From Pleurotus djamor (lineage: Eukaryota; Basidiomycota; Agaricomycetes; Agaricales; Pleurotaceae): a stretch of DNA of 16,683 nucleotides. The DNA lies in NCBI GenBank assembly GCA_029747585.1, contig JAPEVF010000960.1, positions 1 to 16,683 of the forward strand, given 5' to 3'. The translations under genes and the position numbers were made by a program. Below, piece after piece: positions 8,737-16,683 of the stretch (positions are counted from its first letter, which is position 1; every line of letters begins with the position of its first letter). The notes below the pieces were generated by a model. That model was not told where the DNA came from. It worked only from the letters and a program-made list of their open reading frames with translations, and did no database searches.

Positions 8737-9241
8737 TAGGATGACAGCGGGACTGGATCAATCGTTGCTGGGTTTACGACGGGGTTTGCAGTAGAGTATG
8801 TCGGTTGACCCGATCTTCACGTCCTTTGAAGGAAGCTACCAGAGATTGACCGCAACGATGAGAAAATTTTGTTCAAGAGTTCGCTAGCCAATGCCCACCT
8901 TGAGCAATCGGTAGGCTGTCGTTACATCCGACGACGCGGTAACCAGATCTTTGAACGGGTGATGATGCGCGGGGGATCTTGAGCCTTAGAGGTTGAGTCA
9001 TCACTGGGAAGAACTAATGAGTAAATGAATAAAGTGATCACGAAAGAAAGGGAAAAGAAGGAAGTGTCCGAGGGCGTAAAACATATGTACAGAAAGAGTG
9101 CGTCCGAGTCTATGCCTAACTAAACGCGAAAGAAAGTCTGTGTCCGTGTCCAAGCAAACAAGAGGCCAAAACTGTCCATGCAAAAGATACATCCCAGAGC
9201 CACATNAAAAACGTCCGCTTGAAAAGAACGACAAAAAAAAC
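8737..9241. other. Convergent 3' region, no gene seen
   Basis: The triple-module gene and the minus-strand gene at 9242-9897 both end here. AATAAA occurs on the plus strand at 9028-9033, about 290 bp past the first gene's stop. On the minus strand 9000-9240 is T-rich, as expected for a fungal 3' untranslated region. The ORF spanning 9001-9249 crosses an N (9206) and has no protein-like character. Confidence 0.4.
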
Positions 9242-9897
9242 TCACTCAACGACAGGCATTGACACCTCCACCGTCGTGGAACTTCGATCTCGGACGAACC
9301 ATACCGCCGTCGTGTGACTTCCCCGTAACGACGCTCGCCATTGAAAATCTTGTCGAATAGTGATACATATAATCAGCATATATGTCCCCGCATCATCCCA
9401 GTCCGTTTCGCCACCGCTACGGCCAGTCGTACCAGTTGTGCGCATGGATTTGAAGGTGCGGGTGCGGTTGATGGAGAAGCAGCTGAAGTCATTGAGGGTG
9501 TTGGAGCCAACGAAGACCTCGAATGGCAACCACGAGCTCGGTTCGTCGTACTCGAATTCGCCTCCGCTGTATCGTTGGTTGCTTCATTCAGGATCAAGGG
9601 TCGAGCCATTGAGCATGGCTGGCGTCGGTCCACACGCAGGGTGTGATGTTGCAGTAGACGGGGGTGGCAGCGTTAAGGAAGATGGACCAACAAATGTGGT
9701 GTGGGGATTCCTCCGTTTGATCATCGACACGCTCCGTACGTACAGGTTGTACGGCGGCATATTCAACGTGGTAGGCGAGGTTACCATAGACATTGGCGGC
9801 ACCTCAAGGGTATTTCCATCGAATTGGGTTGAGGAGGGGAAGCGAAAGGTGTTTGGCAGGGAGACGGGCCAAGGGACAGATGTGGTTGGTTTCGTGT
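9242..9897 (-). CDS. Unknown protein, last two exons (5' part not resolved)
   Basis: One minus-strand frame runs from about 9897 to the TGA at 9244-9242. It is broken only by TGA at 9586-9584, which a 69-nt intron (9567-9635, GTGTGG...TACAG) removes in phase. The amino-acid mix is protein-like: LPNTFRFPSSTQFDGN then PPYNLYVRSVSMIKRR, later GGEFEYDEPSSWLPFEVFVG and a C-terminal RDRSSTTVEVSMPVVE. The first part loosely recalls the arrestin-like proteins common in these fungi, but I cannot claim membership. A stop lies just upstream at about 9910, and a CACACAG acceptor at 9900-9898 could begin this exon; I could not find the preceding exons. Downstream sequence is T-rich 3' UTR-like. The overlapping 181-codon plus ORF (9360-9905) looks like its shadow. 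Confidence 0.4.
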
Positions 9898-10077
9898 CTG
9901 TGTGAGATCGTGGTCACTAGTGAGGATGGAGAGCTTGGGAAATGCTCCACATTTGCGCTGGCATCAATGTGGATGTGTGATTTGGCAAATAAAGAAATCA
10001 ATGTAGTGGGATACGAGGAGGTTGATGCACTAGAATGCGTCCGGGGAAATCAAAGGCGAACAGGAATGTTGACGTCG

Positions 10078-10468
10078 CGACCACTCAGACCAGCTCCAGC
10101 ATCCATTGTCTTCCCAGAGGCTCCCCCTGTCGTCTGTGGGCTCGGAACCAGCGCAACAACAAAGCTGATCGCGTCCGAGAAAGCGAAGACAACAGGGACC
10201 GTCAACGCGGATGAACCCCCGCATCTGCTGGTGGTGGCGACCTTGAGATGGATGGCGGGCATTTGCTAAACTTGGGGTTGTTCTCCGTTGATGTGGAGGC
10301 CGCTGCCAGCCTACTCAACGGCGAAGACAACGGCGACGAATGGAGGCTGGACAATCCTGGCAGTAGTATTGTTGAGATGGACGTCGTCAGTGACGACATG
10401 GTGGGTGTAATCCTCCGACTTCCTCCTCCTCCGTCGCCACCAGGCTTCAACCAACCCAAGCGCATGCT
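10078..10468. repeat. Block X, copy 1
   Basis: It aligns with 11284-11687, starting from the shared CGACCACTCAGA and running through TTCCCAGAGGCTCC, GATGGACGTC, GACGACATGGTGGGTGTAA and CCTCCTCCGTCGC. The offset grows from 1206 to about 1219 bp, so small indels separate the copies. Both strands carry open frames. In the minus frame (YTHHVV, DVHLN, IQP) most changes are conservative, but this copy has TAG where the other has CAG. Confidence 0.75.
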
Positions 10469-10929
10469 ACCACCCATCGACGAAGACCTCCTGGTCATCA
10501 CAGGTCTCTTCGACCGCGAATGAAAAAGGATACGCTTCCCTGGAAACCTCCCGACCATGCCTTCACAGTACCAGAGGTCCAATCCGTTCGCCTGAGTCTA
10601 CATCCAAGATGACATCGAAGGGTCGAGCGGGTCCTCTGTTTGTGGACTAGATAGCTGCGTAAGTACCGTAATTTCGTCATCCTGGCAAGGTAATAGTACG
10701 GTGATGCACGTAGTTTAAGTCATGGAGGCAACGATGCTGACAACGTTGACGAAGGAGGGTGAAGACACTAGCCGAAGGTTTCATTGCAGGTGATTTCGTA
10801 CGTGAATTCTACGCTGTGTAGGAGGGAGGCAAGGAGAGGAGAGGATTTGTTGAGGCGGGCTTTTCTACAGACGTGGTAGCGAAGAGGAAGATGATGGAGA
10901 AGGGTGGTGGTGATCAGGGCTGGGGTACA

Positions 10930-11160
10930 CGTAGAGATTTCGAAGTCTTCGAAGGGGAGTTCACGGCTTTGTCTTGCGTGACGGGATTTCGACCTGAACA
11001 GAGCAAAATTCCAATCAGAAAGGTAGAATTTGGGATGGAGGTGTGAGAGAACGCACTAGAGTTGAAAGGTACCACGCATGGGCGTAGGCAAAGCCGCTGA
11101 AGTGATGTTTTCTGTAGCTGCGACGATGTCTTATCCGAGCCCCTCCCAGTCTCGCCGCTG
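10930..11160. repeat. Block Y, copy 1
   Basis: It aligns with 11745-11965: GAGTTCA, GTCTTGCGTGAC, AGAGAAC, GGCGTAGGCAAAGCCGC, GCGACGATGTC. On the minus strand both copies keep a plausible intron at the same place. Here that is 10994-11056 (GTGCGT...GTTCAG, 63 nt) with a TCTGATT branch-like site. Confidence 0.75.
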
Positions 11161-11283
11161 CGACGGAGCTGATGTCGTCTGGGAAATCGAGGGCGAGCGG
11201 GACCGATGGCGCGAAGAAATGGACGAGCTTGCTGCCGCTTTGATACGATCTCTCGCGTCCCATTGTCCATCCAATCCAATCCA

Positions 11284-11687
11284 CGACCACTCAGAGCAGC
11301 TCTGTCACCCATTTCCTTCCCAGAGGCTCCTTCTGCCGTCTGTGAGCTCGAAGCCAACGGCGAAGAACGAAACGATAAGGTTGCTTGCGTCCGAGAAAGG
11401 CGAAGACGACAGAGACCATCGAGGGGATGAGCCTCCGTATCCGCTGGCGGTGGTGGTGACGTCCTCGAGATGGAAGAGGAACCTTGGGGCTGTTCCCCGT
11501 CGATGTTGATGCTGTTGCCAGCCTGCTCAAGGACAAAGAAGATGGCGACGAATGAAGGCTGGATGGTCTTGGTGGCATTCCCGTTGAGATGGACGTCCTC
11601 GGGGACGACATGGTGGGTGTAAACCTCCTGATCCCTCCTGCTCCTCCTCCGTCGCTACCAGACCTCGAGCGACTCAAGCTCACGCTC
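11284..11687. repeat. Block X, copy 2
   Basis: This is the partner of 10078-10468. In the plus frame an in-frame TGA replaces a TGG of copy 1. In the minus frame TAG at 11657-11655 replaces TGG. Confidence 0.75.
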
Positions 11688-11744
11688 AACTCACGCTGCC
11701 ACCCTCTTGGTTATCATAGACCCCTTCAAACGCGTGGATGATTC

Positions 11745-11965
11745 GAAAGGGAGTTCAAACGTTCATACCTTGGTCTTGCGTGACAAGGGTTCAACCTGAA
11801 AGGAGCAATATTCCAGTCAGAAGACTAGAATATGGCTGGGTGGAGGCGTAAGAGAACATACCAAATCCAAAAGGCAGCACACGCAGGCGTAGGCAAAGCC
11901 GCAGCGACGCGCTGTAGCAATGTTCCCTGTGGCCGCGACGATGTCCTATTCGAGCTCGAGCAACC
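11745..11965. repeat. Block Y, copy 2
   Basis: This is the partner of 10930-11160. Its minus-strand intron 11796-11861 (GTATGT...CCTTTCAG, 66 nt) has a better donor and a CTGAC branch point. A ~10-bp insertion relative to copy 1 just upstream of the conserved GFAYA codons shifts the frame. Confidence 0.75.
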
Positions 11966-12349
11966 TGATACGAGGAGAATCTGGAGTCTCGAAGGCGAGA
12001 ATGTTGAAGTGGAAGAACCTGCTACTTATGTTCCTTTCGAACGCAGCGTTCTCGAAATGTCGAATGGTATGCAAACCGCGTTTCCTGCGCGTTCATGGCT
12101 AGTCGTCTGGTGACAAAGGGAGGGGCAGTCTGGCAGACCGAAGGGAGTGGCTGTGCGACAATTGATGGCCTCGATCACGTGAGCATGATGACGCGTCGCG
12201 TCGTCGATTACTAATTAGCCGGAAATCAACAAAGCTCATTTTCGCCACTGGATAGGCAGGCCTGATATGTACGTCCTGCGTAGTCACATCTATCTGGCGC
12301 TCCTCTGCTCTAACCTTGCTGTCGAGTCATTTCTCGTGCGCTTACAATC

Positions 12350-12735
12350 ATGCTGGGCGCCCAGTACACCAAATTCCTTCTTTCCCAACGACTCGGCCAC
12401 GGCCCTCAGCGATGGCTTTCAACTATCCCCAAGACTTACCCTTTCCTTTTCGCCATGACTTACCACCAGAAAGATCCTTTAGCTCGGTGAGAACAATCGC
12501 TATCACGAACACTTGTGCTTTCTAGAGTATCTCTAGAGTACGTGACGCGTCAGACGCAAAGGGCTTCAATGAAGTTCTCGCCGTCTGATACCCGGCAGTA
12601 AGTCGCGGATCAGTTTCATCCCACCCCTCGATGACACTGATCGTACGCGTTTTCAGTGTATGGATGCTGTAGTCTCAATGTTTCAGGCACCAGATTCTCC
12701 GGGAAGAACGAAGTGAGCTCCCGAGCAAGGTTTGA
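12350..12735 (+). CDS. Candidate small protein with mitochondrial-type N-terminus
   Basis: Model: join(12350..12486,12526..12597,12687..12735), 85 residues. Exon 1 encodes MLGAQYTKFLLSQRLGHG followed by PQRWLSTIPKTYPFLF: rich in Arg, Ser and hydrophobics, no acids, with an RWLS site typical of matrix-targeting presequences. It ends at a GTGAGA donor. Exon 2 ends at a GTAAGT donor (12598). The product ends QHQILREERSELPSKV. The first intron would be only 39 nt, which is short even for fungi. The second has two acceptors, TTTTCAG at 12656 (59-nt intron, giving an early stop) and TTTCAG at 12686 (89-nt intron, used here). I do not recognise the family. A minus-strand ORF overlaps the 3' part and is judged weaker. 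Confidence 0.35.
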
Positions 12736-12986
12736 GTGTATATGCACTGACGGTTACCGGCTGGTTGTTCTTGTAATACCTCAGTAACACCTTTGATACC
12801 CTTGGCGATATCGACAAGCATGATGCTCTGATTAGTCGTCGGTGTCATGGTCGACTCCGGTTATACCTCACACAATCAGGAAGCTTCATGCCGGATAAAT
12901 GATGCGTCATCTGATTACAGACACTCAACGCATGCTCGACTTGAGCTCGCCAACTTGTTCTCATCAATTCATCACATCCAGCTTGC

Positions 12987-12993
12987 TATAAAA
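12987..12993 (+). promoter_or_regulatory. TATA box of first DUF6533 gene
   Basis: TATAAAA lies 47 bp upstream of the ATG at 13034. The paralog has TACATAAG 51 bp upstream of its ATG, a similar spacing, which supports both as core promoter elements and implies short 5' leaders. Confidence 0.5.
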
Positions 12994-13030
12994 TGGCGAA
13001 ACCCTGTCAAGGGCCACTGTGGCCATTTTA
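12989..13030. repeat. Nested inverted repeat between TATA box and start codon
   Basis: TAAAATGGC (12989-12997) pairs perfectly with GCCATTTTA (13022-13030). Inside it, GGCCAC (13012-13017) faces GTGGCC (13019-13024) around one base. The outer arm overlaps the TATA box and the whole structure ends three bases before the ATG. It could be an operator-like dyad or a hairpin in the leader. Confidence 0.6.
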
Positions 13031-13033
13031 GCA

Positions 13034-14599
13034 ATGGACCAAACTTTCCAAGACGCCCAAGTTCAGGAAGCCCTTCAACGATTACTCTCTGCGGCAAGCG
13101 ATTACTCCCTTGTCCAATACGCTCAGAGTAAGTCTTAACTCTGTGTCGAAGCCTCACGTCGCTCATTCTCTAACTTCCTAGTTTCATCTTTCACCTTCTT
13201 CGTTTGGGACTACTTCGTTACCCTACCTAATGAGGTACCTCATCCTTCTCACCTTTCCTCTGCTTTGTGACTAATTCTTGACTGATATATAGTCGCGATA
13301 CTTCTGGGTAAGCCTCCGTTCGATGGCGCACATCCTCGTTATGACTTTATCCTTGGTAGTCTGGCCAATGGACTCATGCTCGAGCTCTCTTTCATCTCGT
13401 ACGTCCCGCGTTTGGTTCTTTTGCCCCTCGATGACATGGTGTCCCCCCTCTAGAACCGCTATCAAACCATGGCCTGGATGATCTTCAATGTTGCCGGTAA
13501 GCAAGCTTTTCAGGACCTCTGACAGCGACTAATCTTCCACTTCAGTCGCCTTTCTGCCATATAAATCTGATAAGGTGAGCAGCTCTTGATAACCTAGACG
13601 CATTCCTCTACTGATTCTGAGCATCCTAGTTGTATGTGTGTCCCTTTCTCCCTTACGATTCGTATGCTCAATACCACGAACGTTTCCTTTAGTTGTGAGT
13701 TTCCTCCCATGCTCTTCGATACTTCTACTCACCGTCTTGTCCAGGCCGGCTGTGGGGAAGACACCTTGCTGAGGCTTCCGGTATGCACTCGACCCTTTCG
13801 CTTGTTGAAGACTCTTTGACCTCACTACGTCTCGATATCATAGCCTGCTGCGTACTGTTCAGTGTCCAGCTGATCTTAGCCTGCCGAGTCTATGGAATTT
13901 ACCGCCGCGATCGGCGCATCGCTGCCCTCTTGACCTTTCTTCTGGCTGCAAACCTTTTCAGCCAGATCTATATCCTATTGCGCTTCGCCAACGATACCCC
14001 AAGAGAGGCTTTACCTTGGAAACCTGGGGTGTATACCTGTATGGGTAGCTACAGTCAACCCAAAGGCATATTCTTATCTATGTAAGTTTCATTTCCATGA
14101 CTTCGGGCCCCTTGTTCTGAACTGGCGTCGATCCGTCTAGTATACCCTCCCTCGTGTTTGACGTTGGGGTGTTGACTCTTGTCCTCGTTCAAGGAGTGTT
14201 GCACGTTCGCGTTTCTGAACGTGTAGGACTACGCGGCCTGGGATTCATGCGCAGAATCATGAAGGACTCAGTCTTACACTTCATCGTGTAAGTCTCCTTC
14301 TTCCCCTCCCTCGTCCGTGTATTCAAGTGTCTCCTCCGTAAAGTATTCTTCTAGTCTATGTTGCGATGGAACTCGCTTGGTTCAAGCTTCCGGTTCGTGC
14401 ATCTTGTCGTCCTTCGCGCGTGTAAACCTCATAATTGTCGCTGCAGAACGTCCAGGTCTTCTATGCCTACAGCTTTGGAATACCCATCATCTCTGTCGCG
14501 GGCACGCGGATTCTGATCAGCCTAAAAAAACAATCCGACGTCTCCAGGCGTATCACCAAAGACTCATTGTATCTTTCTTCGCCTTATACCTCAGGTTAA
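13034..14599 (+). CDS. DUF6533 multi-pass membrane protein, paralog 1
   Basis: Model: join(13034..13127,13182..13234,13293..13307,13360..13398,13454..13496,13546..13574,13630..13631,13693..13694,13745..13780,13844..14081,14141..14287,14344..14392,14447..14599), 299 residues. Introns are 49-63 nt. The DUF6533 signature sits at about 34-70: WDYFVTLPNE, then RYFW and ALFHLNRY. Hydrophobic segments follow: WMIFNVAVAFL, CCVLFSVQLILACRVY, a stretch around AALLTFLLAANL, IPSLVFDVGVLTLVLV, ILLVYVAMELAW and IPIISVAG, suggesting a seven-helix topology. DUF6533 proteins are abundant in Agaricomycetes and their role is unknown. Phe92 and Cys93 come from two 2-nt exons (13630-13631 and 13693-13694), without which the frame fails. 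A 15-nt exon encodes SRYFW. The start is the first ATG after the TATA box. Confidence 0.85.
13575..13744 (+). other. Three introns separated by two 2-nt exons (paralog 1)
   Basis: Intron a is 13575-13629 (GTGAGC...CCTAG, 55 nt), then exon TT. Intron b is 13632-13692 (GTATGT...TTTAG, 61 nt), then exon TT. Intron c is 13695-13744 (GTGAGT...TCCAG, 50 nt). The upstream frame (PYKSDK) and downstream frame (RLWGRH) are both fixed by the paralog, so the joined exons need one extra nucleotide modulo three. TT plus TT supplies four and makes TTT and TGC (Phe-Cys). Confidence 0.7.
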
Positions 14600-15027
14600 T
14601 ATACTTACTTGGTACCAATGACCCACCTCAAGTTTCGTGTGATCTACGACTGAACACTTGGACCAAATTATACCTCAAACGTGACGGTCCAATACTCCAG
14701 TGCCTTGATAGATTCCGGTCATGGATCCGCTTCGTGGGTGCTCTCTATACGTCTACTTGCTCCGCTGACCCACCGAACATACAGAAATTGACAAACAATG
14801 ATGTATTTTGAATGTTCATCACTCATATATGTTTGAAGTCTGAGAATATCCACGAAACCCACGCCTACCGGAGGCTTATCGTTTTGATTGTTGGATCCCC
14901 ATCTGACGCCGTCAGTCAGACTCTTATCGGTGGATTTACTCCGTGACGGCTAAACAAAGCCTTTCTCGAGTTTGCGTACATAAGACGCAACTTCTCGTCG
15001 AGTGTGGTTTGTCGTCCCTTCGGTGTC
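14600..15027. other. Intergenic region between DUF6533 paralogs
   Basis: It holds the end of paralog 1's transcript and the promoter of paralog 2, with TACATAAG at 14977-14984 as a likely TATA element. The plus ORF spanning 14317-14811 runs through introns and is not a gene. I see no RNA gene or repeat here. Confidence 0.45.
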
Positions 15028-16557
15028 ATGGAGCAGGCTGCTTTGAAACAGCTAACCTCTGCGGTTCACGACTTCTCGCTTACCCAATACGCTCAAGGTC
15101 CGCTCTCCAATTTTGTCTTCATTGGTCGAAGGTTATTACTCATCCTACCACCCAATTTCTAGCTTCATCGTTCACTTTCTTCGCATGGGACTACTTCGTT
15201 ACTCTCCCAAATGAGGTACTCCATCCGAGTCTTCCTGTTGCCTGGCACTTTCTTATTCATCAAATATTTCTTCCAAGTCGCGGTACTTTTGGGTGAGTAA
15301 CGCACTCAAGTTCATGATCCCAGCTATGACGGATCGCACAGTCGGGACAATGGACCTACGCTCAAATCCTATTCTTCCTTGTACGTAGCAGAGTCTCTCT
15401 CACTCTTGCGAGCAACTCTCATCTTGTTGATAGAACCGATATCAAACTATGGGATGGATGATCTTCAACGTCGCTGGTACAGCCCGTACCTCATCCTCTC
15501 ATCCATGGCTCTGATTGCCTTGCATCTTAGTCGCCTTCGTACCGTACAAGTCTAACTCAGTGCGTAAAGTCAGGTTTGGGATTGCGGGATTACTCAGATC
15601 AGGCGTCTTCTAGTTGTATGTCTCTGGCTAATGCCGCGCACTAAGCCTCAAATTTGCATTTCAGTTGTGAGTCTTCCTTGAGTCTTTGTCCTTACCGTAG
15701 CTGACTCCTTGCGCAGGCTTAGCATGGGGACGTCACATCGCTGAGGCGTCGGGTGCGTCCTCTCTTCTTCATACCTACCCCGTTCTCAACACCTCCAAAA
15801 GCATGCTGTGTACTCTTCGGCGTACAATTAATCCTGGCTTGCCGCGTTTACGGACTCCATCGTCGAGACAGACGAATCGCCGCCCTTCTCACCGTTCTTT
15901 TAGCTGCAAATCTCGCTGTTCAGATCTACCTCCTCCTTCATTTTGCCGCTGATAGCCCTCGTGTCGCGTTACCCTGGAAACCAGGCGAATACACTTGTAC
16001 CGGTGGTCACGGCCAACCGCAAGGGTTATTCTTGTCCATGTAAGGTGTCTCTTCTGTCCTATTCGTCATTCAATTGACTCATACATGCGCTGTCTATACC
16101 TACCAGTATCCCGTCCCTTGTATTTGACATTGCTGTTCTAGCCCTTGTTATCATTCAAGGACTATCGCATATTCGGACTTCCCGACGCAACACGGGGTTT
16201 CTGGGCGTTAAATTCATCCGAGCGATCATGACGGACTCTGTGGCTCACTTCGTGGTGTACGCACATCTCGACCTACTACCCTTCAAGGCCGTTGATTTTC
16301 CGTTCTAGGATTCTGCTCGTCTACGTCGCGATCGAGCTCGCCTGGTTCAAACTCCCGGTGAGTAAACCTCGATTCTAGCGCTGTATGATGGGTCTAATAT
16401 CCCTCCTCAGGTGGTGCAGACTTACTTCGTCTACAGCTTTGGTGTTCCCATCATCTCTGTAGCCGGGACTCGCATCTTGATCAACTTGAAACGCCAGGCC
16501 GATCCGAGCCCAACATGGATCATCAACAACCAAAGAAGAAGAAACGATCGGCATTAG
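15028..16557 (+). CDS. DUF6533 multi-pass membrane protein, paralog 2
   Basis: Model: join(15028..15097,15163..15215,15278..15292,15342..15380,15434..15476,15531..15559,15614..15615,15665..15666,15717..15752,15802..16039,16107..16256,16309..16357,16411..16557), 290 residues. All thirteen exons match paralog 1 in order and phase; eight central exons have identical lengths (53, 15, 39, 43, 29, 2, 2, 36), as do the 238- and 49-nt exons. Signature: AWDYFVTLPNE, RYFW, SGQWTYAQILFFLNRY. The same hydrophobic segments follow, ending at VPIISVAGTRILINLKRQ and a short basic tail. The N-terminus is eight residues shorter than in paralog 1, and the C-terminal tails are unrelated past the last helix. Introns are 49-67 nt and diverged, so the duplication is not recent. 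Function unknown; a membrane location is predicted from hydrophobicity. Confidence 0.85.
15560..15716 (+). other. Three introns separated by two 2-nt exons (paralog 2)
   Basis: Intron a is 15560-15613 (GTGCGT...TCTAG, 54 nt), then TT at 15614-15615. Intron b is 15616-15664 (GTATGT...TTCAG, 49 nt), then TT at 15665-15666. Intron c is 15667-15716 (GTGAGT...CGCAG, 50 nt). Intron bodies do not resemble those of paralog 1, yet both AG-TT-GTATGT and AG-TT-GTGAGT junctions are kept. One large intron would run into TAG in the second codon (GCT TAG). Confidence 0.7.
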
Positions 16558-16683
16558 CGAATGCCTCGAATCCGCATCATCTGCGCAACTATGTTCCTTC
16601 ACGCCTCCCCAATACGGGTGCTAATAATGCAAATATGCAAGCGTCGCAACTCAACTACCTCTTTCCTCCTCCCATTCGCTTTC
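16558..16683. other. 3' flank of paralog 2
   Basis: This is a short downstream flank with no terminator or gene visible before the window ends. A further intron extending the C-terminal tail past TAG 16555-16557 cannot be excluded. Confidence 0.35.

Larger units (their letters stand above)
10078..11965 (-). pseudogene. Decaying tandem gene copies (blocks Y and X, twice)
   Basis: Read on the minus strand the order is Y2 (11965-11745), X2 (11687-11284), Y1 (11160-10930), X1 (10468-10078). A long minus frame is open from 11654 to the stop at 10914 (246 codons) and crosses X2 and Y1. Its start is lost at TAG 11657-11655, where copy 1 reads TGG. Copy 1 has its own TAG where copy 2 has CAG. Past Y1, an exon from 10993 gives a protein-like SRELPFEDFEIS and continues to TAG at 10768. 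Different stops and frameshifts in each copy suggest independent decay of a duplicated gene. Plus-strand coding cannot be excluded for block X: synonymous-type differences are slightly commoner in the plus frame. Family unknown. Confidence 0.45.
12736..13033. other. Upstream region of first DUF6533 gene
   Basis: No gene is called. The interval holds a TATA box and a nested inverted repeat close to the start codon of the downstream membrane-protein gene, listed separately. Confidence 0.4.

Noticed and set aside
9360..9905. 181-codon plus-strand ORF
   Set aside because: It lies opposite a more protein-like minus-strand frame with a matching 3' UTR-like flank. It has no motif and is best explained as a shadow.
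10202..10582. 126-codon minus ORF rich in Ser, Thr and Pro
   Set aside because: Low-complexity composition typical of an antisense frame; it is mirrored in block X copy 2 only because the DNA is duplicated.
12616..12848. Minus-strand ORF starting MTPTTNQSIMLVDIAKG, with a possible second exon encoding FFPENLVPETL
   Set aside because: It overlaps the plus-strand candidate at 12350-12735, needs a poor GTATTA donor and GGGAG acceptor, and lacks a clear continuation. Kept only as an alternative reading of the locus.
13575..13744. A single 170-nt intron instead of three introns with microexons
   Set aside because: It would put the downstream frame out of register with the conserved WGRH segment in this gene and create an immediate stop in the paralog.
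14317..14811. 164-codon plus ORF
   Set aside because: It crosses two introns and two coding exons of DUF6533 paralog 1 in a different frame.

Overview
The window looks like genomic DNA of an agaricomycete (mushroom-forming basidiomycete). Genes are cut by many 49-70 nt introns with GTRNGT donors and CTRAY-like branch points. The families also fit: F-box paralogs, a DUF2235 (Tle1-like) hydrolase with a WD40-like tail, and DUF6533 seven-helix membrane proteins. There is no sign of bacterial, viral or organellar sequence. All gene models were spliced by hand from reading frames and splice signals; no alignment or transcript was available.

Layout, left to right. (1) 1-2562: two tandem minus-strand F-box paralogs. 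The first runs off the left edge. The second has lost its N-terminal half, including the F-box. (2) 2593-3610: about 1 kb of repeat-rich, transposon-like DNA between two truncated genes. It holds a 9-bp minisatellite, three ACTACACAG motifs and four GACGTCGGAG copies. (3) 3466-6308: an 11-exon minus-strand DUF2235 hydrolase/WD40-like gene. Its frame can be followed across all ten introns, but codon 111 is TGA and the 3' end is replaced by the transposon-like sequence, so this copy is probably dead. (4) 6309-7381: mostly unassigned, with a TTC/GAA-rich inverted-repeat cluster and one weak small ORF.

(5) 7382-8736: a plus-strand gene of unknown family whose predicted 355-residue product holds three diverged copies of a ~55-residue module. 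(6) 9242-9897: the 3' part of a minus-strand gene of unknown family. (7) 10078-11965: two sequence blocks, each present twice, that look like decaying tandem gene copies. (8) 12350-12735: a candidate small three-exon gene with a mitochondrial-type N-terminus.

(9) 13034-14599 and 15028-16557: tandem DUF6533 membrane-protein genes with identical 13-exon structures. The reading frame in both can be kept only if two successive 2-nt microexons (TT and TT) are spliced in between three normal introns. This is the most striking observation in the window. The genes do not form an obvious pathway; the region reads as an accessory, duplication- and transposon-shaped part of a chromosome.
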